In this document: in pieces, positions 1-5,625 of the stretch
How positions within the stretch are numbered: position 1 is the stretch's first letter
How the letters are laid out: every line of letters begins with the position of its first letter
Assembly (NCBI GenBank): GCA_021793635.1
Contig: JAJYSI010000249.1
Location: 1 to 5,625, forward strand
Origin: Bacteroidota bacterium
GTDB taxonomy: Bacteria > Bacteroidota > Ignavibacteria > Ignavibacteriales > Ignavibacteriaceae
Length of the DNA stretch: 5,625 nucleotides
Reading direction: 5' to 3'
Notes under the pieces: generated by a model
Databases searched by the model: none
The model's input: the letters and a program-made list of their open reading frames with translations, nothing else
What the model was told of the DNA's origin: nothing
Position numbers and translations under genes: made by a program

Positions 1-1969
1 ACTTTTTATGCCAGCAACAATTTCATTAAATACTAATGCGGATTCTACTAAACTAATTCGTCTTCATTCTTATTTTTCTCATAAAGATGAAAGCGCCTCG
101 CCTGGTTATTATTCAGTCTTGTTAAAATCATTTGATATAAAAGCGGAATTGACTGCAACTAAAAGAGCAGGATTTCAGAAATATACTTTTCCCAAAAGCA
201 ACGATGCCGTAATCGTACTCAACCTTGGTCATAGCTTAAACTGGGATAAGTCAACAAAAGATTCTTTAAAAATATTAAATGACAATACAATTGCCGGTTA
301 CCGATTCTCTATCGGCTGGGCAAAAGACCAGCGGGTATTTTTCGCATCAAAGTTCTCGAAGCCTTTCAAAGACTATTTAATCTACGTTGATAATAAAATA
401 GTAAGTGATGGAAAAGCCGCGACGGGAAGGTACGTTGTCGGAGTATTTAAGTTTAACACAAAACCCGGCGAAGTTATTTATGTAAAAACCGGGATCTCAT
501 CAGCAAGTGCTGCCGATGCGATGGAAAATCTTGATAAAGAAATTCCCGGCTGGGATTTTAATAAAGTGAAATATGCGGCAGCGGAATTATGGAGAAAAGA
601 ATTAAGCAAAATAAAAATAGAAACTACAGATAAAGATTTAGAAAAAACTTTTTATACCGCATTATATCATACGATGATTGAGCCAAGTTTGTTCAGCGAT
701 ATCAACGGCAAATTTAAAGGCGCTGACGGTAAAGTTCATAAGGCGAAAGGATATAGCCAATATACTGTATTTTCGTTGTGGGATACTTTTCGCGCAGAAC
801 ATCCCCTGTTCACAATTATTGAGCAGAACCGTGTAAATGATTTTATAAGATCAATGCTTGCTCATTACGAGGAAACCGGATTGCTTCCCGTTTGGGAATT
901 GGAAGGCAACGAGACTAACACAATGATCGGCTACCATGCAGTTCCTGTTATTACAGATGCAATCCTTAAAGGCTTCCACGGATTTAACATTGAGGAAGCC
1001 TACAAGGCAATGAAAACCAGCGCAATGCAGGATCATTTCGGATTAAAATATTATAAGGAGATGGGCTACATTCCGGCAGATAAAGAAAATCAATCTGTCT
1101 CAAAAACACTTGAATACTCTTACGATGACTGGTGCATCGCACAAACTGCAAAGTATCTCAATAAAGAAAATGATTATAAATATTTTATGAAGAGGGCAGA
1201 GTTTTATAAAAATCTTTTTGATAAAAGCACTGGATTCATGCGGGGGAAAAATAGCAATGGTAAATGGGTAGTTCCTTTCGACCCGAGATATTCCAATCAC
1301 CAGCATGCTGTTTATACTGAAGGAGACGCATGGCAATGGGATTGGTTTGTTCCGCAGAATGTCAGTGGTCTAATTAATTTGATGGGCGGAAAAGATAAAT
1401 TTGTTTCAAAGCTCGACTCACTCTTCAGTCAATCACCAGTTGTGGAAGGCTCTCACTCATCACCGGATATTTCCGGAATGGTTGGACAGTACGCTCAGGG
1501 AAACGAGCCGAGCCATCATATTGCATATCTTTACGACTACGCAGGTGAGCCATGGAAAACACAGAAAGTTGTAAGGCATATCTGCGAAACTTTATATTCC
1601 GATTCTACCGACGGTCTTTGTGGAAATGACGACTGCGGGCAAATGTCAGCCTGGTATGTTTTCAGCTCCATTGGATTTTACCCGGTAAATCCGGCGCAAG
1701 GTATTTATGTTATCGGTAGCCCGATGTTTAACAAAGTAACTATTGATGCCGGCAAAGGGAAAAAATTTATTGTCGAAGCACAAAACGTTTCGAAAGAAAA
1801 TAAATATATCCAATCAGCAGAGCTTAACGGTAAAAAAATAAACCGCACTTATATTTTTCATAAAGAAATTTTAAATGGAGGTACTTTAATTTTCAAAATG
1901 GGAAATAAACCCAACAAAACATGGGGAGCTTTGAGTGAAGACGCTCCTCTGTCATACGCAGTTCACTAA
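1..1969 (+). CDS. GH92 family alpha-mannosidase, 5' end outside the window
   Basis: Exo-acting, calcium-dependent, inverting alpha-mannosidase of glycoside hydrolase family 92, normally exported to the periplasm or cell surface. The frame is open through base 2, and the first residues (LFMPATISLNT) match the internal 'LFMP' region of the family. The ATG at base 8 is therefore not the true start; the signal peptide and roughly the first 100 residues are missing. Counting from that Met, hallmarks are SPGYYSVLL with IKAELTATKRAGFQKYTFP (N-terminal beta-sandwich), TEGDAWQW (E438, matching the family's catalytic acid), GQYAQGNEPSHH (E500, H503, H504) and GNDDCGQMSAWYVFSSIGFYPV (D541, D542, containing the expected catalytic base). 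The C-terminal block ending MGNKPNKTWG is complete. Specificity (alpha-1,2, -1,3, -1,4 or -1,6) cannot be read from motifs. A GH47 mannosidase follows 27 bases downstream, so both probably act on the same mannan or N-glycan. Confidence 0.95.
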   Translation, partial: LFMPATISLNTNADSTKLIRLHSYFSHKDESASPGYYSVLLKSFDIKAELTATKRAGFQKYTFPKSNDAVIVLNLGHSLNWDKSTKDSLKILNDNTIAGYRFSIGWAKDQRVFFASKFSKPFKDYLIYVDNKIVSDGKAATGRYVVGVFKFNTKPGEVIYVKTGISSASAADAMENLDKEIPGWDFNKVKYAAAELWRKELSKIKIETTDKDLEKTFYTALYHTMIEPSLFSDINGKFKGADGKVHKAKGYSQYTVFSLWDTFRAEHPLFTIIEQNRVNDFIRSMLAHYEETGLLPVWELEGNETNTMIGYHAVPVITDAILKGFHGFNIEEAYKAMKTSAMQDHFGLKYYKEMGYIPADKENQSVSKTLEYSYDDWCIAQTAKYLNKENDYKYFMKRAEFYKNLFDKSTGFMRGKNSNGKWVVPFDPRYSNHQHAVYTEGDAWQWDWFVPQNVSGLINLMGGKDKFVSKLDSLFSQSPVVEGSHSSPDISGMVGQYAQGNEPSHHIAYLYDYAGEPWKTQKVVRHICETLYSDSTDGLCGNDDCGQMSAWYVFSSIGFYPVNPAQGIYVIGSPMFNKVTIDAGKGKKFIVEAQNVSKENKYIQSAELNGKKINRTYIFHKEILNGGTLIFKMGNKPNKTWGALSEDAPLSYAVH

Positions 1970-1996
1970 TCAAGTTATACAATTCAAGGATACGAG

Positions 1997-3403
1997 ATGA
2001 AATTAAAATACCCGACATCAATACTAATACTTTTTACTATCATATTTTTTTGTTCGTCAAATTTTACAATTTGCAGGAATAAGGAAAACTTTAATTCAAA
2101 AACAATGTTAAAAGAAGAAAAAATTAATAAACAAGAACTCGCAAATAAAGTAAAGCAAGAATTTCTTTTTGCATGGAATGGATACAAAAAATATGCATGG
2201 GGACATGATGAACTAAAACCTATCAGCAATACTTACAGAGACTGGTATTCTTCTTCGCTGTTGATGACTCCCGTCGACGCCTTCGATACGATGTATTTAA
2301 TGGGATTGAAAAAAGAAGCGGACGAAACAAAAAAACTTATTCTTGACAGCCTTTCATTCGACAAAAATATTTCTGTTAAATTCTTTGAGATAAATATCAG
2401 ACTTGTCGGCGGATTGCTTTCGAGCTATGAATTAACTCACGATAAAGGATTTCTAAAATTAGCGGAAGATCTTGCAAACAGATTGATGCCCGTATTTAAT
2501 TCTAAAACCGGAATGCCATACCGTTATATCAATTTGAAAACCGGTGAGGTCAGCGGAGAGGTAAGTAATCCGGCAGAGATTGGTTCTTGCATCGTCGAAC
2601 TTGGTACATTGAGTAAACTAACCGGTAATCGGATTTATTTCGACAAAGCAAAAAAAGCTCTTGAAGCATTATTTGATCGAAGATCGAAGATTGGCTTGGT
2701 CGGTTCCGAAATAAATATTGAGACCGGGAAATGGGTTAACACAAACAGCAGCATTACCGGCGGAATAGATTCTTATTATGAATATCTTCTTAAAGGATGG
2801 AAGCTTTTTGGAGATAAAGATTTGGAAAGAATGTGGAAGGCGAGCATTGTAGCTATTAATAAATATCTTGCGGATAAAGCTTCTACAGGATTTTGGTACG
2901 GACATGCAGACATGAATACCGGCAAAAGAATTTCGACTCACTTCGGTGCACTCGATGCTTTCTTTCCTGCCGAATTAGCCCTCAGCGGAGATTTGAAAAG
3001 AGCCGAAGCACTTGAAGCTTCATGTTATAAAATGTGGAACCTTGAAGGAATTGAACCCGAAGAAATTGATTACAGCACTATGAAAATAATTTCTCCCGGT
3101 TATCCTCTTCGTCCTGAAATAATTGAATCAGCTTACTATTTATATCATTACACTCATAACCAAAGATATCTGGAAATGGGAAAGACCTTCCTTAACAACA
3201 TTGTAAAGTACTGCAAAACAAACAGCGGTTTCGCCGAATTAAAAAGTGTTATCACCAAAGATAAGAGAGATGCAATGGAAAGCTTTTTCTTTGCAGAAAC
3301 TCTGAAGTATCTTTATTTACTTTTTGCACCGGAAAGAACTCTCGCCTTCAATAAAGTAATTTTCAATACCGAAGGACATCCGATGCAAATAAAGTTTAAA
3401 TGA
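1997..3403 (+). CDS. GH47 class I alpha-1,2-mannosidase, secreted
   Basis: Inverting, calcium-dependent exo-alpha-1,2-mannosidase of family GH47, best known from the eukaryotic ER and Golgi but also found in some bacteria (for example Caulobacter). The 468-residue length suits a single catalytic (alpha/alpha)7 domain. Motifs in order are AWNGYKKYAWGHDELKPIS (59-77), PVDAFDTMYLMGL (92-104), FFEINIRLVGGLLSSYE (E131, R135), GGIDSYYEYLLKGW (D258), H315, LRPEIIES (E374, E377), AMESFFFAETLKYLYLLF and FNTEGHP (T458). By position these match human ERManI E330, R334, D463, H524, E599 and calcium-binding T688, so the active site looks intact. Residues 1-4 and a hydrophobic stretch at 7-18 form an export signal. 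C19 follows FF, a poor lipobox, so lipoprotein status is unclear. AAGGA at 1986-1990, six bases before the ATG, supports this start. The gene sits 27 bases after GH92, probably in one operon. Confidence 0.95.
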   Translation: MKLKYPTSILILFTIIFFCSSNFTICRNKENFNSKTMLKEEKINKQELANKVKQEFLFAWNGYKKYAWGHDELKPISNTYRDWYSSSLLMTPVDAFDTMYLMGLKKEADETKKLILDSLSFDKNISVKFFEINIRLVGGLLSSYELTHDKGFLKLAEDLANRLMPVFNSKTGMPYRYINLKTGEVSGEVSNPAEIGSCIVELGTLSKLTGNRIYFDKAKKALEALFDRRSKIGLVGSEINIETGKWVNTNSSITGGIDSYYEYLLKGWKLFGDKDLERMWKASIVAINKYLADKASTGFWYGHADMNTGKRISTHFGALDAFFPAELALSGDLKRAEALEASCYKMWNLEGIEPEEIDYSTMKIISPGYPLRPEIIESAYYLYHYTHNQRYLEMGKTFLNNIVKYCKTNSGFAELKSVITKDKRDAMESFFFAETLKYLYLLFAPERTLAFNKVIFNTEGHPMQIKFK

Positions 3404-3487
3404 TTAAAGCCAATTAAGTTTTTTAAAAGATTGGATTACTCCTGCATTTCCTTTTGCAGTCAGCAAAGCAATTATACAGTTGATGAT

Positions 3488-3519
3488 GCAGCTGCCGTTA
3501 ATGTCGACAGCTGCTTTTT
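3488..3519 (+). terminator. Intrinsic terminator of the mannosidase operon
   Basis: A perfect 7-bp stem, GCAGCTG (3488-3494) with CAGCTGC (3508-3514), has a 13-base loop and is followed at once by five T residues. It lies 85 bases after the GH47 stop and points in the right direction for that gene. An outer inverted repeat, ACAGTT (3476-3481) with AACTGT (3526-3531), encloses it. On the - strand the hairpin is not followed by a T-run, so it serves the + strand best. The remaining bases between the two convergent genes show no other feature. Confidence 0.7.
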
Positions 3520-3546
3520 ATAAAAAACTGTTTAGCGATCAGGGAA

Positions 3547-3858
3547 TTATCTATTTCCTGTCCGTCTGTCATTGTTCCTGCTATAATACGAATCTCTGCT
3601 TCTTCGATCTCTTCCGACCCGGGAATGGGCTTCGTTTACAGTCAACTTTTTGCCCATGAATTCTTTTGTGTTAAGGTTTTCGATAGCTTTTTCGGCTTCG
3701 TTTTGCCCCGGCATCTCAATAAATCCATATCCTTTGGATTCTTGAGTGAACATATCCTTAATAATTTTTGAACTGTGGACATGCCCGTATTCTGAGAACA
3801 ATTTAACCAAATCGTCTTCGGTTACGCTCTTTGAAAGATTCCCGACAAAAATATTCAT
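3547..3858 (-). CDS. Single-RRM RNA-binding protein with arginine-rich tail
   Basis: Small cytoplasmic RNA-binding protein of the bacterial RRM type, as in cyanobacterial Rbp proteins and many FCB-group bacteria. One RRM fills residues 1-77: RNP2 is IFVGNL (3-8) and RNP1 is KGYGFIEM (42-49), with Y44 and F46 placed to stack on RNA bases and F4 in RNP2. EFMGKKLTVNEA forms the end of the fold. Residues 79-103 are a low-complexity tail with nine arginines in 25 positions plus Tyr, Ser and Asn, typical of a disordered RNA-contacting extension. AGGAG (bases 3868-3864) lies five bases before the ATG and fixes the start. The gene stands alone: it faces the mannosidase operon tail to tail and is separated from the two-component genes by 217 bases. 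Cyanobacterial relatives are often cold-induced, but no thermosensor can be proven here and the RNA targets are unknown. Confidence 0.93.
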   Translation of the reverse strand: MNIFVGNLSKSVTEDDLVKLFSEYGHVHSSKIIKDMFTQESKGYGFIEMPGQNEAEKAIENLNTKEFMGKKLTVNEAHSRVGRDRRSRDSYYSRNNDRRTGNR

Positions 3859-3953
3859 AGTTTCTCCTATTGAATTAGTTTTATATTATTTTTATTGAAC
3901 AATTACTCAGCTTATGATTCCCCCTTTTTCAAAATGCCGAACAATTAAAATGG

Positions 3954-3983
3954 ACTATACTAGTGTTGCAGTTAATCTTGCAA
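3954..3983 (-). promoter_or_regulatory. Putative sigma70-like promoter of the RRM gene
   Basis: Reading the - strand, TTGCAA (3983-3978) is followed after 18 bases by TATAGT (3959-3954), a fair match to -35 and -10 boxes. Transcription would begin near base 3947, giving a leader of about 90 bases before the RRM start. The -35 box overlaps an inverted repeat, TTGCA-N8-TGCAA (3966-3983), that could be an operator. AT-rich DNA produces such matches by chance, so this is tentative. Confidence 0.4.
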
Positions 3984-4075
3984 TTATTTTTTAATTAACT
4001 CTAAATATAAGTTATGTTAAAAATTCTACTTAAGCAAATAGAAAATGCTTTTCCGGTAAATTATGCCGCTCTTCC

Positions 4076-4366
4076 CTACCTCATTTGTTCTTTAAAAGAA
4101 AACTGAATTGAAAATTTTATTAGTTCCGGAAGCGACCTTAAATTAAGCTTTGACATAAGATGCGTCCTATGAGTATCTATTGTTCTTTTACTTACTTTAA
4201 GCATATCAGCCATTTCCTTGCTTGTTAATCCTTCGCTAATAAACTTAAGTGTTTGAATTTCTCTTGGCGACAATGCGATACCGTTCATATCAAGCTTTGG
4301 TGATAGGATCGAATCAAATCTATCAATCAAAGATGAAATGTCTTCCTCCTTAAAATCTTTCCCCAA
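4076..4366 (-). CDS. LuxR-type HTH half of a split NarL-family response regulator
   Basis: DNA-binding output half of a NarL/FixJ-type regulator. Of 96 residues, about 1-30 look like the interdomain linker and about 32-90 are the GerE/LuxR helix-turn-helix: LSPREIQTLKFISEGLTSKE, MADMLKVSKRTIDTHRTHLM and SKLNL contain the usual conserved E36, G46, L47, K50, E51, A53, V58, T62, H66 and L74. The frame is exactly that of the receiver upstream, joined through its TAA stop, and the first codon here is TTG directly after that stop (TAATTG). Only a weak GGGA lies eight bases before it. Without a receiver this piece would be constitutive or dependent on another partner if made at all. It has no further stop or frameshift, so the interruption is recent, artefactual or functional. 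Whether it is translated separately is unknown. Confidence 0.7.
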   Translation of the reverse strand: MGKDFKEEDISSLIDRFDSILSPKLDMNGIALSPREIQTLKFISEGLTSKEMADMLKVSKRTIDTHRTHLMSKLNLRSLPELIKFSIQFSFKEQMR

Positions 4367-4750
4367 TTAATAATTCCCATTGTTTACAGTCCTAATCGCG
4401 TTTTCTAATTCATCCTGAATAATATTTTTTCCCACTAGCCCAAGACCGCCAACCTTAAGCGTGTAATAAATAAATTCTTCGCTGTCATACATCGATAAGA
4501 ATAGAACTTTGGCAGATTCATCCGTCTGCTTAATCTTATGGAAGGCTTCAATTCCCGAAACCAAAGGCATGGAAATGTCCGACAGAACCATATCCGGCAG
4601 TAATTCAAAATATTTTTGATAAAGCTCCTCGCCGTCTTCCGCCTCGCCGGCAATAATAATTTCATGCGCGTCTTTTAATAAACTTACAATGCCGCTTCTA
4701 AAAAGCTGGTGGTCGTCTGCAATAAGTACTCTTATAATATCCGAATCCAA
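4367..4750 (-). CDS. Receiver half of a split NarL-family response regulator
   Basis: Phosphoacceptor (REC) domain expected to take phosphate from the kinase encoded just upstream. In its 127 residues the acidic pair is D12-D13 (LIADDH), the phosphorylated residue D58 (LSDISMP), the switch Ser S86 (FLSMY) and the conserved Lys K108. L105 stands where most receivers carry the aromatic switch residue. The protein ends at VNNGNY with TAA, precisely where full-length relatives continue into the linker and HTH. The start is TTG at 4750-4748: an AAGGAG lies eight bases before it, the fold begins at residue 5, and no better in-frame ATG exists nearby. Only two bases separate it from the kinase stop, so the two are translationally coupled. 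As it stands it would be a single-domain receiver, unable to bind DNA. Confidence 0.85.
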   Translation of the reverse strand: MDSDIIRVLIADDHQLFRSGIVSLLKDAHEIIIAGEAEDGEELYQKYFELLPDMVLSDISMPLVSGIEAFHKIKQTDESAKVLFLSMYDSEEFIYYTLKVGGLGLVGKNIIQDELENAIRTVNNGNY

Positions 4751-4752
4751 AA

Positions 4753-5625
4753 TTAAATCTCCTTGGGAATCTCAAAAACCAATAATGTTCCTTTGCCAAT
4801 TGACGAATCAATCTTAAAGCTGCCTTTCATGCTTTCTACTCTTTCACGCATATTCATTAAGCCTAATCCTTTTGAATTTTTCCGTTCTTTTTCTGCAAAA
4901 CCTCTTCCGTCGTCCGATATCATTAATCTTAATATATTATCGGTATTTATCAGTTGAATATTAAATTCGTTAGCGCCGGAATGCTTGATAATATTATTTA
5001 AGGCTTCCTGAATAATTCTATAAATTGAAATTTCCAATTTGCTGTTCAATCTTTCTTCCAGCCCGCTTATATCAACCGTACCGTTGATAGAAGTTTCGGT
5101 AGATATTCTATGGCATAATGTTCTAAGCGCCGGTATTAAACCCATTTCTTCCAGCACTCTTGGCTTAAGATCAAGAATTATAATTTTAAGATCCGAAATA
5201 GTTTTTTCAAGAGAATCAATAATTTTCATGACGTCATTTTGTTCATGCTGCGGTATATCATCTAAAATATTTTGCAGCTTTAATTTCATAAGCAGCAGGT
5301 TCTGCCCGATGCTGTCATGGAGCCCGCCGGCTATTCTTCTCTTTTCGCCTTCGAGTTTGTCCTGGAGACCGCTGGACAGTACCTTCAGTTTCTGGTTATA
5401 ATTAAGTAATTTTTTTTCATAGATTCTTTTTTCAGTATAGTCATGAAAATAAATCTGCGCAAAGTCCAGAGTGGAAATGCCTCTGAAAAGTACGGCATAA
5501 TAATGTTTGTTGATCTTCGCAAAAAATGACCGCGACTTATCCTTTTGAATGAAATTTGAAATGTTAAATTTTATTTTCGGTATTAACTCTGTAATATGTT
5601 TTCCTTCCGGCAAAGCCAAACCTAA
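4753..5625 (-). CDS. PAS-HisKA_3 sensor histidine kinase (NarX/DegS type), N-terminus outside the window
   Basis: Sensor kinase that autophosphorylates on His and passes phosphate to the adjacent regulator. The frame runs open to the window edge, and the first visible part (about residues 1-65, ending QIYFHDYTEKRIYEKKLL) is the end of a PAS domain, so the gene begins beyond base 5625. Numbering from the TTG at 5619, a coiled linker (66-90) leads to the HisKA_3 dimerization domain, EKRRIAGGLHDSIGQNLL with phosphoacceptor H101 and D102, then LKPRVLEEMGLIPAL (152-165). The HATPase domain shows the N-box EALNNIIKHSGA (E205, N209), G1 SDDGRGF (D236, D237) and G2 GLGLMNMRERV (251-261). All catalytic elements look intact. 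No membrane segment is seen in the visible part. The signal is unknown. It ends two bases before the receiver gene, forming an operon transcribed from outside the window. Confidence 0.95.
   Translation of the reverse strand, partial: LGLALPEGKHITELIPKIKFNISNFIQKDKSRSFFAKINKHYYAVLFRGISTLDFAQIYFHDYTEKRIYEKKLLNYNQKLKVLSSGLQDKLEGEKRRIAGGLHDSIGQNLLLMKLKLQNILDDIPQHEQNDVMKIIDSLEKTISDLKIIILDLKPRVLEEMGLIPALRTLCHRISTETSINGTVDISGLEERLNSKLEISIYRIIQEALNNIIKHSGANEFNIQLINTDNILRLMISDDGRGFAEKERKNSKGLGLMNMRERVESMKGSFKIDSSIGKGTLLVFEIPKEI
4759..4764 (-). promoter_or_regulatory. Shine-Dalgarno that sets the TTG start of the receiver gene
   Basis: AAGGAG on the - strand (4764-4759) lies inside the last codons of the histidine kinase gene, eight bases before the TTG at 4750. 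It supports the non-ATG start and implies coupled translation of kinase and regulator. Confidence 0.65.

Larger units (their letters stand above)
4076..4750 (-). pseudogene. Complete NarL/FixJ-type response regulator interrupted by one in-frame TAA
   Basis: Taken together, the receiver and HTH halves form one continuous frame of 224 codons broken only by TAA at 4369-4367. That is the normal size and domain order of a NarL-family regulator. Reading through the stop gives GNY-X-LGKDF, where relatives often have Tyr-Tyr/Phe-rich sequence at this linker, so a one-base change from TAT or TAC would explain it. No other lesion is present. The unit may be a young pseudogene, a sequencing or assembly error, or a true two-piece regulator; the sequence alone cannot separate these. 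Confidence 0.55.

Noticed and set aside
8..10. ATG at base 8 as the true start of the GH92 gene.
   Set aside because: The frame is open to the window edge and the residues around it belong to a conserved internal motif; the family's N-terminal part and signal peptide are missing.
3404..3523. The GH47 frame stays open for 39 codons after its TGA, suggesting read-through or a shortened C-terminus.
   Set aside because: FNTEGHP followed by a few residues is the natural end of the GH47 domain, the extension resembles no protein, and it runs through the terminator hairpin.
4032..4050. Possible terminator after the HTH half (AAGCA/TGCTT on either strand).
   Set aside because: The stem is only five AT-rich pairs with a nine-base loop, and on the - strand it is not followed directly by a T-run.
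3859..4075. A small gene or RNA in the 217-base gap between the RRM gene and the regulator.
   Set aside because: No open frame with a ribosome site and no strong RNA fold were visible; only promoter-like and leader sequence can be suggested.
4367..4369. TAA read as an amino acid (altered genetic code).
   Set aside because: TAA also ends the GH92, RRM and kinase genes at sensible places, so it is a normal stop in this genome.
5039..5401. A + strand open frame of about 120 codons opposite the kinase gene.
   Set aside because: It lies wholly antisense to conserved HisKA_3 and ATPase coding sequence, and its translation is Ser/Leu-rich without recognizable motifs.
5617..5619. TTG at 5619 as the start of the histidine kinase.
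   Set aside because: It falls in the middle of a PAS domain, and the frame continues open past the window end.

Overview
The window comes from an AT-rich bacterial genome. It holds the 3' part of a glycoside-hydrolase operon on the + strand and three or four genes on the - strand that converge on it. The protein families and sequence style fit the Bacteroidota/Ignavibacteriota (FCB) neighbourhood: a GH92 mannosidase, a small single-RRM RNA-binding protein, and a PAS/HisKA_3 kinase with a NarL-type regulator. Clear Shine-Dalgarno sequences (AAGGA, AGGAG, AAGGAG) precede the starts. This suits Ignavibacteria-like lineages somewhat better than classical Bacteroidetes, but the assignment is inference only.

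Bases 1-3403 (+): a GH92 alpha-mannosidase cut at its N-terminus by the window edge is followed 27 bases later by a complete secreted GH47 class I alpha-1,2-mannosidase. Both families are inverting, calcium-dependent exo-mannosidases. The pair looks like a unit for trimming alpha-mannosides such as high-mannose N-glycans or fungal mannan. A hairpin with a T-run ends the unit at about 3488-3519.

Bases 3547-3858 (-): a 103-residue single-RRM RNA-binding protein with an arginine-rich tail. A possible sigma70-like promoter lies about 95 bases or more upstream of its start, which implies a leader of roughly 90 bases.

Bases 4076-5625 (-): a two-component system. A PAS-HisKA_3-HATPase histidine kinase, cut at its N-terminus by the window end, is followed by its NarL/FixJ-type response regulator. 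The regulator is interrupted by one in-frame TAA exactly between the receiver and the LuxR-type HTH domain. The HTH half remains fully open in the same frame. This is the most notable oddity here: a recent nonsense mutation, an assembly error, or a true split regulator.

The two points most worth following are the split regulator and the bacterial GH47 beside GH92. No mobile element, CRISPR array, tRNA or rRNA was seen, and I found no convincing sign of a wholly new system.
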